This document shows, piece after piece, positions 17,607-26,172 of a stretch of 64,000 nucleotides of DNA; within the stretch, counting starts at the first letter, position 1; each line of letters opens with the position of its first letter. The notes below the pieces were generated by a model. The model saw nothing but the letters and a program-made list of their open reading frames with translations. It was not told the origin of the DNA and ran no database searches. Both the position numbers and the translations under genes were made by a program. Source of the stretch: Pseudomonas viridiflava (GTDB lineage Bacteria > Pseudomonadota > Gammaproteobacteria > Pseudomonadales > Pseudomonadaceae); NCBI RefSeq assembly GCF_900601905.1, contig NZ_UWFA01000383.1:186001-250000 (forward strand), in the 5' to 3' direction.

Positions 17607-17861
17607 TCAGCTTTCGTAACCCTTGGCGGCCTCGACGCCCGATGAACTGAGCTTGATCGGGTAATTCAGGGTGCGACCCGCTTTCGCATCGGTGTCGACA
17701 CTGCGAGCGTGAATCAGGCCATTTTTCTGCAGATGTTCAAGGGTGTCAGCCACCGCATTCTCCCCTCGATAGTTGTCGAGGACCTCCTTGCCCAGGCCTG
17801 TTGGATGGGCGTGCAGGAGTCGGGTCAGGACTTCTTTTTCAAGATCTTTATCGATGGTCAT
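17607..17861 (-). CDS. Hypothetical protein, possible winged helix
   Basis: An 84-residue protein predicted to be helical in its N-terminal half, with a short beta region towards the C-terminus. The pattern LEHLQKNGLIHARSV looks like the recognition helix and wing of small winged-helix proteins, but this is only pattern resemblance. The ATG at 17861 has a GAGG site. No function can be assigned. Confidence 0.65.
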   Translation of the reverse strand: MTIDKDLEKEVLTRLLHAHPTGLGKEVLDNYRGENAVADTLEHLQKNGLIHARSVDTDAKAGRTLNYPIKLSSSGVEAAKGYES

Positions 17862-17928
17862 GCTTACCTCGCGTTGCTGGTTTGATGAGCGCTGCTTGAT
17901 AAGTCCGACCGCCGTAAAACTGATTTGT

Positions 17929-18174
17929 TTAGACTTTCTCTCTGAGGCGCGTCTTTTTCCAGTGCACCTGGGTCACGCCAAGGCCTTCGGCTTGCAGAAT
18001 GGCCAGCCGGATCGGCCGCGACGTCAGGTTGTCAGCCATTTGCCAGACGCCCGCGTGTAGCGTCGCGAAGTGCAACGCGTCGCTCTCGCATAACTGGTAG
18101 GCCTGATGGCAGAAATGTCGGGGTTCACCGCGAAACTGATAATGAATCTCATAGTCCATCTGATCGTTCATCAT
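17929..18174 (-). CDS. Hypothetical protein
   Basis: An 81-residue protein with several His and Cys residues in its N-terminal half and a basic C-terminus. The ATG at 18174, the ATG next to it and an ATG at about 18156 are all possible starts. I do not recognise a family. It lies on the same strand as the gene at 17607, 67 bases upstream of it. Confidence 0.5.
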   Translation of the reverse strand: MMNDQMDYEIHYQFRGEPRHFCHQAYQLCESDALHFATLHAGVWQMADNLTSRPIRLAILQAEGLGVTQVHWKKTRLREKV

Positions 18175-18498
18175 TGCCCCTGCCTGTGGGTGTGGTCCGA
18201 AAATGTGTACTTCCTTGATACCTGGCAGTCATCAGGTTGCCAGTTCATTTCGAGATCGATACAGGCTTGCAAGACTTCAAGCGGCCTTGATCGTACTGCT
18301 GCTGCGGGGAGGGTGCCTCTGGATCCAAACAGCAAAGGAGAATTACACTGATTTGTATAGAATTGAACAGTTGTCCGATGAGTGGTTATCAGTCTGGAAT
18401 GCCCGGACCAGGCGCCTGAAGCGACAGCGTTGAGCGCGAACCCCAAGGCGTAATGTCTGCAACGCAAATGCTGCCATCTACACCTTGGGTGGGGTGGA
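18175..18498. other. Gap without a convincing gene
   Basis: About 320 bases between two minus-strand genes. An open frame on the plus strand exists, but it has no good start and its composition is unlike its neighbours. An AAGGAG at about 18340 followed by a 26-codon frame from a TTG is the only small-gene candidate and is weak. Confidence 0.5.
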
Positions 18499-19200
18499 TC
18501 AGCCGCAGCGTTTAAGATCCACCGGGCCGACGAAGTCATTGCCGTGGCCCATCACGCAGGCCACCTGCTGATTGCGCTGACGCTCCCAGCCTTCAACTGG
18601 GTAAGTCTTGCTCCAGGCCTGATAGAGCTGCTGATCCTGGCGGGACAGGCGCAGGTTGTACTGCTTGCTCATGTAAAAGTAAGTGCGCGCGATCATTCCG
18701 CGGATCGAAGGGCGCGGCATGACCTTTTTGGCCTTGAAGTCCACTTGAGTCAGGCATGAGCCGTATTGGCCGGTCTGCACTGGAAGCCATCCAAAACTGA
18801 AGTTGTTCCGGTCGCCATTGACCTCACCGATGCTCGGGACGAGGTTGTGCAGGTCAGCCTCAGCCTGCTGGAAGATTTTGTCGTTCTTCGTGCAGTTCTT
18901 GCGCCCACCATTTTGCCAGCACTGACGCAAATGACCGATTTGCCAGGCAGGGACAATGTGCTCCCATTCAATGCGTTTGGCGCGGTTGGCGTTTTTGCGC
19001 GGCACATAACCGCAGCCTGCGATATCGACACGGTTGCCGTTGTATTTACAGCCACAGTAGAACTCCGTGGACTGCGGTGAATACAGGCCCCAGGCGATCT
19101 TCTTGGCTTGGCTGAAGGTTCGTGGCGCATCGGCATGCGCGGTGAACGGGGTAGTGAGGAGCAGGGTCGTACAGAGCAGGGTAAAGAATCGCACCATCAT
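18499..19200 (-). CDS. endA: Secreted DNase, endonuclease I family
   Basis: A 233-residue protein with a signal peptide (cleavage near residue 23, after AHA) and the endonuclease I core: EWEHIVPAW with the catalytic His, and NGDRNNFSFGW with the metal-binding Asn. Cysteines around GCKYNG, AGCGYVP and NCTKN probably form disulfides. EndA-type enzymes cut DNA in the periplasm or outside the cell, for example extracellular DNA in biofilms. The ATG at 19200 has a GGAAG site. It starts four bases after the DUF1654 gene, so the two are almost certainly co-transcribed. Confidence 0.92.
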   Translation of the reverse strand: MMVRFFTLLCTTLLLTTPFTAHADAPRTFSQAKKIAWGLYSPQSTEFYCGCKYNGNRVDIAGCGYVPRKNANRAKRIEWEHIVPAWQIGHLRQCWQNGGRKNCTKNDKIFQQAEADLHNLVPSIGEVNGDRNNFSFGWLPVQTGQYGSCLTQVDFKAKKVMPRPSIRGMIARTYFYMSKQYNLRLSRQDQQLYQAWSKTYPVEGWERQRNQQVACVMGHGNDFVGPVDLKRCG

Positions 19201-19204
19201 GCCG

Positions 19205-19453
19205 TCAATCTTCCTTCGGCACTGTCCAGAAAATCTGTACGCCGCCATCGTCGCGATACGCGAGAGTCACGTTGTCGTTTTCTGCGATCTCTTCAAGCAG
19301 CTGGCTCCATTCATCCTCCACCTCGTCAGGTAGACGAAATATCAGGGCCGCCTTGGCTTTCTGCGCGGTAGGTGAGTTGATGATTTTTTGCACCCGTACG
19401 CCCATGCGTTCGTAGGCGCTGGGGAGCGAAGCTGCTGCTGATTGTTTTGCCAT
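19205..19453 (-). CDS. DUF1654 protein
   Basis: An 82-residue protein that matches the Pseudomonas DUF1654 family: YERMGVRVQKIINSPTAQKA, then ALIFRLP, and a C-terminal ENDNVTLAYRDDGGVQIFW block. Members of this family occur in pseudomonad chromosomes and their phages. No catalytic residues are evident and it is probably cytoplasmic. It is the first gene of a pair with endA, with only four bases between them. Confidence 0.88.
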   Translation of the reverse strand: MAKQSAAASLPSAYERMGVRVQKIINSPTAQKAKAALIFRLPDEVEDEWSQLLEEIAENDNVTLAYRDDGGVQIFWTVPKED

Positions 19454-19632
19454 GGGAAAGCTTCCTGGTTAGCTGTACGGGCATACAGTATTTCACTGTC
19501 AGACTTTTCGCAACATTCTTGTAGGATCAAGTGCTTGGTGCTGCCAGCAGAAATCGTCTGTGGTCATTCACTCAAGAATGTCGGCGTCAGGTCGATGGTC
19601 TGGAACAGGACATCTACACCAGGGACGACGTC

Positions 19633-20013
19633 ATGACTCTTTCATCAATAGGTTTTCCCGGCTGGGGATTCCATGTGATCCCCGGCAGCACCAAGGACTC
19701 AAACGAAACTGGCGATGAGGTGCTTGATCGTTTGGGTGATGCTCGGCAGCCCAGCCGTGATATCGCCGATAACCTCAGCCCTGTGGCGAAAAAATTGCTC
19801 AAACGCATGGCCCAATTGCAGGAGCAGTTGCGCGATCTCAGGAGCAGCCTGCGAGCTGCCGAGAACGCTGCGCACTCCAACCTCGAGGCGAAAAATGCGG
19901 TTGTCGCCAGCTATCAAGGGCAGATATCAGCGGTCAGTGGTGCGGTCTTGTTGATGTCTGCAGCGCTGTTCAAGGAATTGGACAGGAGCACAGGGCTTGA
20001 TATCACCGCATGA
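19633..20013 (+). CDS. Hypothetical protein with coiled coil
   Basis: A 126-residue protein. Residues 55-90 form a leucine- and arginine-rich heptad pattern (LLKRMAQLQEQLRDLRSSL) predicted to be a coiled coil, followed by an alanine-rich hydrophobic stretch at about residues 97-110. It has an AGGG site before the ATG. I do not recognise a family. It is divergent from the DUF1654-endA pair. Confidence 0.6.
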   Translation: MTLSSIGFPGWGFHVIPGSTKDSNETGDEVLDRLGDARQPSRDIADNLSPVAKKLLKRMAQLQEQLRDLRSSLRAAENAAHSNLEAKNAVVASYQGQISAVSGAVLLMSAALFKELDRSTGLDITA

Positions 20014-20052
20014 GCAGCGCATCGTCCTGAATGCAGTTTGCTGCCAGAACAG

Positions 20053-20081
20053 TTGACATTAACCATTTCGGTTCTCATTAT
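20053..20081 (+). promoter_or_regulatory. Sigma-70 promoter of the rbs operon
   Basis: TTGACA at 20053-20058, a 17-base spacer and CATTAT at 20076-20081. This is a strong consensus-like promoter placed just before the operator and 91 bases before rbsB. Confidence 0.8.
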
Positions 20082-20089
20082 CTGGGTCT

Positions 20090-20103
20090 CGCAAACGTTT
20101 GCG
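20090..20103. promoter_or_regulatory. LacI-family operator, probably bound by RbsR
   Basis: A perfect 14-base palindrome, CGCAAACGTTTGCG, with the central CG typical of LacI-family sites. It lies 8 bases past the -10 element, at the transcription start, where a bound repressor would block initiation. RbsR is encoded in the operon. Confidence 0.85.
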
Positions 20104-20171
20104 TGATGACTTCACGTTCATCTGCGTCATTCGTTGCCCGACACAATAATCATAAGATCGGAGTGAAACTC

Positions 20172-21146
20172 ATGAAGCTGCCCTTTGCTGGACGCGCGCT
20201 TGTTGTTGCTATGTTCGCCGCTGCTGCCGCGACGCTTTCCCTTCCCGCCGTATCCGCTGAAACCCCTGCCAAACCTAAAGTTGCCCTGGTGATGAAATCC
20301 CTGGCCAACGAATTCTTCCTGACCATGGAAGATGGCGCAAAAGCCTATCAAAAAGAAAATGCTGACAAGTTCGACCTGATCTCCAACGGCATCAAGGATG
20401 AATCAGACACGGCCAATCAGATCCGCATCGTTGAGCAGATGATTGTCTCGAAGGTCAATGCGCTGGTCATCGCGCCTGCTGATTCCAAGGCTCTTGTCCC
20501 GGTGATCAAGAAAGCCATGGATGCCGGGATTACCGTGGTCAATATCGACAATCAGCTGGACCCCGAGGTGCTGAAGAGCAAAAACCTCAGCGTGCCTTTC
20601 GTAGGGCCGGATAACCGAAAAGGGGCACGCCTGGTAGGTGAGTACCTGGCACGTGATCTCAAGGCCGGTGATGAAGTCGGCATTATCGAAGGCGTGTCGA
20701 CCACCACCAATGCCCAGCAACGTACGGCGGGTTTCAAGGACGCCATGGATGCTGCGCAGATGAAAATCGTCTCCACCCAATCGGGCAACTGGGAAATCGA
20801 CAAAGGCAATGCGGTGGCCTCGGCGATGCTCAACGAGTACCCCAACCTGAAAGCGCTGCTGGCCGGTAACGACAGCATGGCACTGGGCGCTGTGTCTGCG
20901 GTTCGAGCGGCGGGCAAGGCGGGCAAGGTCAAGGTAGTGGGCTACGACAACATCAATGCCATCAAGCCGATGCTCAAGGATGGTCGTATTCTTGCGACCG
21001 CCGACCAGTTCGCCGCCAGGCAGGCCATGTTTGGTATCGATGCAGCGCTCAAGCTGCTCAAGGGTGAGAAGGTCGAGAGCGTTAATGGTGTGATTGAAAC
21101 ACCGGTGACGCTGGTCACCCAGTCCACCCCTGCCAACAACCCGTAA
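20172..21146 (+). CDS. rbsB: Ribose ABC transporter periplasmic binding protein
   Basis: A 324-residue periplasmic sugar-binding protein. It has a signal peptide with cleavage near AVSA, then the two-lobed type I binding fold including the VALVMKSLANEFFLTMEDGA strand-helix near the N-terminus and AGNDSMALGA near residue 240. The ATG at 20172 has GGAG upstream; a GTG at 20163 is an alternative. It delivers ribose to RbsC and RbsA. It is the first gene of the operon and is followed by a strong hairpin. Confidence 0.93.
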   Translation: MKLPFAGRALVVAMFAAAAATLSLPAVSAETPAKPKVALVMKSLANEFFLTMEDGAKAYQKENADKFDLISNGIKDESDTANQIRIVEQMIVSKVNALVIAPADSKALVPVIKKAMDAGITVVNIDNQLDPEVLKSKNLSVPFVGPDNRKGARLVGEYLARDLKAGDEVGIIEGVSTTTNAQQRTAGFKDAMDAAQMKIVSTQSGNWEIDKGNAVASAMLNEYPNLKALLAGNDSMALGAVSAVRAAGKAGKVKVVGYDNINAIKPMLKDGRILATADQFAARQAMFGIDAALKLLKGEKVESVNGVIETPVTLVTQSTPANNP

Positions 21147-21163
21147 CTCTTTCGCCGAATATC

Positions 21164-21190
21164 TGCATCTGCCCGACCAGGGCAGATGCA
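21164..21190 (+). promoter_or_regulatory. Intercistronic hairpin between rbsB and rbsA
   Basis: A perfect 11-base stem, TGCATCTGCCC and GGGCAGATGCA, with loop GACCA. It has no T-run and lies between the binding-protein gene and the ATPase gene, where such structures usually protect the upstream message from decay. Confidence 0.75.
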
Positions 21191-21201
21191 TGGAGAGCTT
21201 T

Positions 21202-22752
21202 ATGTCGGCTTCTGCTCAAACTGCGGTGCTGTCTATCAGCGGCATCGGGAAAACCTACGCTCAACCTGTGCTCGGTGGCATCGACCTGACGCTGATGCGC
21301 GGTGAGGTGTTGGCCCTGACCGGTGAAAACGGCGCGGGTAAAAGCACCCTGTCAAAAATCATCGGCGGCCTGGAGCAACCCACTGTCGGGCAGATGCAAT
21401 TTCAGGGTGCAGCCTATCAACCCGGCAGCCGCAGCCAGGCCGAAAAGCTCGGCGTGCGCATGGTCATGCAGGAACTCAATCTGCTGCCGACGCTGTCCGT
21501 TGCCGAGAACCTTTTTCTCGACAACCTCCCGCGTCGTGCAGGCTGGATCAATCGCAGGAAACTGCGCGAAGACGCAATCCTGGCCATGGCGCAGGTCGGA
21601 CTGGACGCTATCGACCCTGACACCCCGGTGAGCGAGCTGGGGATCGGCCATCAACAGATGGTGGAAATTGCCCGTAATCTGATCGGTGACTGCCATGTGC
21701 TGATTCTTGACGAGCCCACGGCGATGCTCACTGCGCGGGAAGTCGAGATGCTGTTCGAGCAGGTCACGCGCCTGCAGCAGCGCGGCGTTTCGATCATTTA
21801 CATTTCCCATCGTCTGGAAGAACTGGCGCGCGTCGCCCAGCGCATCGCAGTGCTGCGTGATGGCAAGTTAGTGTGCGTTGACGCTATCGCCAACTACTCC
21901 AGCGAGCAGCTGGTGACCTTGATGGTGGGCCGCGAACTCGGGGACAAGATCGACCTGGGCGTGCGGCAGATCGGCGAAGTCGCGTTAAAGGTCAAAGGTC
22001 TGGGCCGAGGCGATAAGGTTCGGGATGTTTCGTTTGAAGTGCGCAGTGGCGAGATTTTCGGCATCTCCGGTTTGATCGGGGCCGGAAGGACCGAACTGTT
22101 GCGTCTGATTTATGGTGCAGATACTGCCGACACCGGCAGCATTGAGACGGGCAGCCCCGTCAGGCAGGTATCGATCCGCTCACCGATGGATGCGGTTCGA
22201 GAGGGAATCGCATTGATCACCGAAGACCGCAAGGGGGAAGGCTTGCTGCTGACCCAGACCATCAGCGCCAACATTGCCCTGGGCAACATGGACCGCATCA
22301 GCGCAGGCGGGCTGGTCAATGCCGGGGATGAAATGAGTCTGGCCCAGAGGCAGATCGACGCCATGGGCATTCGCACCTCAGGGCCTGCGCAATTGGTCTC
22401 GCAGTTGTCGGGCGGCAACCAGCAGAAAGTGGTCATTGGCCGTTGGCTGGAGCGCGATTGCGCGGTCATGCTGTTTGATGAGCCCACCCGGGGTATCGAC
22501 GTGGGTGCCAAGTTCGATATCTACGGTTTGTTTGGCGAGTTGACGCGTCAGGGCAGGGCATTGGTGGTGGTCTCCAGTGACTTGCGTGAGTTGATGCTGA
22601 TTTGCGACCGCATTGGTGTGCTGTCCGCCGGCCGCTTGATCGAGACGTTCGATCGCGCCGACTGGAGTCAGGACGAATTACTCGCTGCCGCGTTTGCCGG
22701 CTATCAAAAACGCGACGCGCTGCTCGGTGAAGCCGCGCCTAGGATTGACTGA
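21202..22752 (+). CDS. rbsA: Ribose ABC transporter ATPase, two domains
   Basis: A 516-residue protein with two ATP-binding cassettes. The first has Walker A GENGAGKST near residue 40 and DEPTAM; the second has the reduced Walker A GLIGAGRTE near residue 290, the signature LSGGNQQK and DEPTRGID. This tandem pattern is typical of sugar transporters such as RbsA. The ATG at 21202 is preferred over 21190 because GGAG sits seven bases before it. The stop codon overlaps the rbsC start. Confidence 0.95.
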   Translation: MSASAQTAVLSISGIGKTYAQPVLGGIDLTLMRGEVLALTGENGAGKSTLSKIIGGLEQPTVGQMQFQGAAYQPGSRSQAEKLGVRMVMQELNLLPTLSVAENLFLDNLPRRAGWINRRKLREDAILAMAQVGLDAIDPDTPVSELGIGHQQMVEIARNLIGDCHVLILDEPTAMLTAREVEMLFEQVTRLQQRGVSIIYISHRLEELARVAQRIAVLRDGKLVCVDAIANYSSEQLVTLMVGRELGDKIDLGVRQIGEVALKVKGLGRGDKVRDVSFEVRSGEIFGISGLIGAGRTELLRLIYGADTADTGSIETGSPVRQVSIRSPMDAVREGIALITEDRKGEGLLLTQTISANIALGNMDRISAGGLVNAGDEMSLAQRQIDAMGIRTSGPAQLVSQLSGGNQQKVVIGRWLERDCAVMLFDEPTRGIDVGAKFDIYGLFGELTRQGRALVVVSSDLRELMLICDRIGVLSAGRLIETFDRADWSQDELLAAAFAGYQKRDALLGEAAPRID

Positions 22753-23747
22753 TGAAGACTTCCACCCCGTCACACCCGCTGCCTTCGGCCAGCAAACGCA
22801 GCGGTACCTGGTTGGGCCTGGGGACTTATCTGGGGCTTGCAGGCGCGCTGTTGGCGATGATTGTGCTGTTTTCACTGCTTAGCGACCACTTCCTGTCCTA
22901 TAGCACCTTCAGCACCCTGGCCAACCAGATTCCGGACCTGATGGTGCTCGCGGTCGGCATGACCTTTGTGCTGATTATCGGGGGCATCGATCTGTCGGTC
23001 GGGTCGGTATTGGCCCTGGCGGCTTCAGCCGTCAGCGTGGCAATCATCAGTTGGGGCTGGAGCGTCTTTCCGGCCGCGATCCTCGGCATGGCGTGTGCCG
23101 CATTGGCGGGCACTATCACCGGTTCGATTACCGTTGCGTGGCGCATCCCGTCATTTATCGTGTCGTTGGGCGTGCTGGAAATGGCCAGGGGCGTTGCCTA
23201 CCAGATGACCAATTCGCGCACGGCTTACATCGGCGACGCGTTTGCCTGGTTGTCCGACCCGATTGCCTTTGGTGTCGCGCCCTCGTTCATCATTGCCTTG
23301 CTGGTGATTGTCGTCGCCCAGGCGGTGTTGACCCGCACCGTGTTTGGCCGCTACCTGATTGGTATCGGCACCAATGAAGAAGCCGTACGACTGGCGGGCA
23401 TCAATCCCAAGCCGTACAAGATTCTGGTGTTTTCCCTGATGGGCCTGCTGGCTGGCGTTGCGGCGTTGTTTCAGATCTCGCGCCTGGAAGCCGCAGACCC
23501 GAACGCAGGCTCGGGTCTGGAATTGCAGGTCATTGCCGCAGTTGTCATCGGCGGCACCAGCCTGATGGGTGGGCGAGGGTCGATCATCAGCACGTTTTTC
23601 GGCGTCCTGATTATTTCGGTTCTGGCCGCCGGGCTCGCACAGATCGGGGCCACTGAGCCGACCAAGCGGATTATTACCGGTGCAGTGATTGTGATTGCCG
23701 TGGTTCTGGATACTTACCGCAGTCATCGCGCAAGGCGTCAGATCTGA
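22752..23747 (+). CDS. rbsC: Ribose ABC transporter permease
   Basis: A 331-residue membrane protein with about eight to ten hydrophobic segments. The GGIDLSVGSVLALA and VIGGTSLMGGRGS stretches are characteristic of BPD_transp_2 sugar permeases. It forms the ribose channel with RbsA. The start overlaps the rbsA stop by one base, indicating translational coupling. Confidence 0.94.
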   Translation: MKTSTPSHPLPSASKRSGTWLGLGTYLGLAGALLAMIVLFSLLSDHFLSYSTFSTLANQIPDLMVLAVGMTFVLIIGGIDLSVGSVLALAASAVSVAIISWGWSVFPAAILGMACAALAGTITGSITVAWRIPSFIVSLGVLEMARGVAYQMTNSRTAYIGDAFAWLSDPIAFGVAPSFIIALLVIVVAQAVLTRTVFGRYLIGIGTNEEAVRLAGINPKPYKILVFSLMGLLAGVAALFQISRLEAADPNAGSGLELQVIAAVVIGGTSLMGGRGSIISTFFGVLIISVLAAGLAQIGATEPTKRIITGAVIVIAVVLDTYRSHRARRQI

Positions 23748-23748
23748 C

Positions 23749-24783
23749 ATGGCAACCATCAAAGATGTGGCAGCGCTGGCGGGGATTTCCTACACCACCG
23801 TGTCCCATGTGCTGAACAAGAGCCGGCCGGTCAGTGATCAGGTCCGGCTCAAGGTGGAAGCGGCCATCGCGCAGCTGGACTATGTGCCCAGCGCGGTTGC
23901 CCGGTCACTCAAGGCCAAATCCACCTCGACCATTGGCCTGCTGATCCCCAATGGCATTAACCCCTACTTCGCCGAGCTGGCTCGCGGGATCGAAGACTAC
24001 TGTGAGCGCAATGGTTTCTGCGTGATCCTGTGCAACTCCGATGACGACCCGCAAAAACAGCGCAACTACTTACGCGTCCTGCTGGAGAAACGCGTTGATG
24101 GCTTGATCGTCTCTTCGGTCGGGGGCGATGAGGGGCTGGCGGGTGGCTTCGCAGCTGTGCGCACGCCAATGGTGGTGGTCGACCGAGAGCTGGAAGACGT
24201 CGAAGCGGATCTGGTGCGCATCGATCATGAACTGGGCGGCTATCTGGCCACTCGTCATCTGCTGGATCTGGGCCATCGTCACATTGCGTGCATCAGCGGG
24301 CCTGAGCAAACCAGCGTGGCCCGCTTGCGGCTGGGTGGGTATCAGCGCGCCATGCAGGAGGCGCAGATCGAGGTCTTGACGCATTGGGTGGTTACCAGCG
24401 ACTTCACCAGCCCCGGTGGCTATGAAGCGGCTGCCACTTTACTGGCCGACGATCCGCCTACGGCCATTTTTGCGGGCAATGACATGATCGGCATCGGCGT
24501 ACTTCGGGCGGCTGCGGAGCGCAATATCGCAGTGCCGCAACAGCTTTCCGTGGTGGGTTTTGACGATATTCAGATGAGCCGTTACGTCTATCCGGCATTG
24601 ACCACCGTAGGGCAGTCAATTCTGCAATTGGGTGAAACCGCCGCGCAAATACTGCTACGCCGGATCACTGGCCCTTTTGGCGGCGCCGTCGAGCAGTTGG
24701 TGGTGACTCCCGGCATCGTGCTGCGCGAGTCAACTGCGCCGCCTGCCAACCCTTCACTGAATCGCGCTGAGCAACAACGATGA
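23749..24783 (+). CDS. rbsR: LacI-family ribose operon repressor
   Basis: A 344-residue repressor. The N-terminal helix-turn-helix (TIKDVAALAGISYTTVSHVL) and hinge region are followed by a periplasmic-binding-protein-like ligand domain with the TIGLLIPN and DDIQMS strands. Its location inside the rbs operon and the operator at 20090 argue that it controls this operon, releasing DNA when ribose is bound. The stop codon overlaps the rbsK start. Confidence 0.92.
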   Translation: MATIKDVAALAGISYTTVSHVLNKSRPVSDQVRLKVEAAIAQLDYVPSAVARSLKAKSTSTIGLLIPNGINPYFAELARGIEDYCERNGFCVILCNSDDDPQKQRNYLRVLLEKRVDGLIVSSVGGDEGLAGGFAAVRTPMVVVDRELEDVEADLVRIDHELGGYLATRHLLDLGHRHIACISGPEQTSVARLRLGGYQRAMQEAQIEVLTHWVVTSDFTSPGGYEAAATLLADDPPTAIFAGNDMIGIGVLRAAAERNIAVPQQLSVVGFDDIQMSRYVYPALTTVGQSILQLGETAAQILLRRITGPFGGAVEQLVVTPGIVLRESTAPPANPSLNRAEQQR

Positions 24784-25727
24784 TTTCGAGCAAGAGTGCC
24801 CACGACATGCAAGCCAACGTAGTAGTGGTCGGTAGTTTGAACATGGATCTGGTGACCCGCGCGCTGCGCATGCCTGCGCCCGGCGAGACCCTGACTGGCG
24901 AGTCTTTCGAGACGGTGCCTGGTGGCAAGGGCGCTAACCAGGCTGTTGCAGCCGCTCGGCTGGGCGCCTCGGTCGCAATGATCGGCTGTGTGGGCGAAGA
25001 CGCCTACGGCGATCAGTTGCGCCGCGCGTTGCTGGATGAACGGATTGATTGCCAGGCTGTGACCACGGTTGCTAGGGCGTCGACCGGGATCGCGGCGATC
25101 ACAGTCGACGCCAACGGTCAAAACGCGATTGTCATTGTCGCGGGCGGCAATGGCTGCCTGACCACTGAAGTGGTGCGGCGTTTCGAGGGTCTGCTGGCCA
25201 GCGCTGACGTGGTCATCTGCCAACTGGAGGTGCCGACGCAAACCGTCGCCCACACCTTGCGCAGGGCCAGGGAGCTAGGCAAGACGGTGATTCTCAATCC
25301 GGCACCCGCTGCAGCTCCCTTGCCGAGTCAGTGGTATCCGCTGATCGACTACCTGATTCCCAATGAAAGCGAAGCAGGGGTTCTCAGCGGCGTAGTGGTC
25401 GAGTCGCTGGCGTCTGCTGAAACGGCCGCCAGAGCGCTGCTGGCAGAGGGCGCGGGCAAGGTGATTGTCACGCTGGGCGCCCAGGGCGTGCTGTTTGCAT
25501 CCACGAACTCAGTGGTGCATTTTCCGGCGCCGCAGGTCACGGCAGTGGACAGCACCGCTGCCGGTGATACCTTCGTCGGCGGATTTGCTGCCGCACTGGC
25601 GCAGGGCCTCAGCGAAATCCAGGCGATCCGTTTCGCCCAGGCCGCCGCTGCCCTGTCAGTCACCCGGCCTGGCGCGCAGCCCTCAATACCGACCTTTGCT
25701 GAACTGAAGGACATCGATCTGGCATGA
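24780..25727 (+). CDS. rbsK: Ribokinase
   Basis: A 315-residue PfkB-family sugar kinase. The [10 protein letters not shown] stretch at the N-terminus, the [16 protein letters not shown] motif and the C-terminal [13 protein letters not shown] motif with the catalytic Asp are all visible. It phosphorylates ribose at C5. The ATG at 24780 overlaps the rbsR stop; an ATG at 24807 would remove nine residues and also fits the family. The stop codon overlaps the rbsD start. Confidence 0.95.
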   Translation: MISSKSAHDMQANVVVVGSLNMDLVTRALRMPAPGETLTGESFETVPGGKGANQAVAAARLGASVAMIGCVGEDAYGDQLRRALLDERIDCQAVTTVARASTGIAAITVDANGQNAIVIVAGGNGCLTTEVVRRFEGLLASADVVICQLEVPTQTVAHTLRRARELGKTVILNPAPAAAPLPSQWYPLIDYLIPNESEAGVLSGVVVESLASAETAARALLAEGAGKVIVTLGAQGVLFASTNSVVHFPAPQVTAVDSTAAGDTFVGGFAAALAQGLSEIQAIRFAQAAAALSVTRPGAQPSIPTFAELKDIDLA

Positions 25728-26128
25728 AAAAGACACCCTTGCTTAACATCGCTTTATCTCGGGTCATTGCTTCCCTGGGGCATGGCGACATTCTGATGAT
25801 CGTGGACGCAGGCATGCCGATCCCGCCCGGCGTTGAGCTGATTGACCTGGCGCTGACCCGGGGCGTCCCGGACTTTGTCAGCGTTCTGGACACGGTCCTC
25901 ACTGAAATGCAGGTAGAGAGCCATGTGCTGGCCGAGGAGATCATGTTCAAAAAGCCCCCCGCGCTGAGCATCATCGAAGGCTTGAGCCTGGACGGTGAGC
26001 TTGGCGAGCAGCGACTCCTCAGCCACGAAGCCTTGAAGGCGCTGAGCAAAAACGCCCGAGCAATCGTGCGCACCGGTGAGTGTGAGCCTTACAGCAATAT
26101 CGCGTTGATTGCCGGCGTGGTGTTCTGA
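25724..26128 (+). CDS. rbsD: D-ribose pyranase
   Basis: A 134-residue RbsD/FucU-family protein. The N-terminal [12 protein letters not shown] stretch holds the conserved His, and DAGMPIP and the C-terminal [12 protein letters not shown] are typical. It interconverts beta-pyranose and beta-furanose ribose so that RbsK receives the right form. The start overlaps the rbsK stop. Confidence 0.94.
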   Translation: MKKTPLLNIALSRVIASLGHGDILMIVDAGMPIPPGVELIDLALTRGVPDFVSVLDTVLTEMQVESHVLAEEIMFKKPPALSIIEGLSLDGELGEQRLLSHEALKALSKNARAIVRTGECEPYSNIALIAGVVF

Positions 26129-26172
26129 TCGGTTTTGACAGGAAGCATCAATTACAGACAGGGAGTTTTCTC

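Noticed and set aside
18203..18433. A plus-strand open frame in the gap before endA
   Set aside because: No convincing start or domain; only its last 26 codons follow an AAGGAG, without a good initiation codon.
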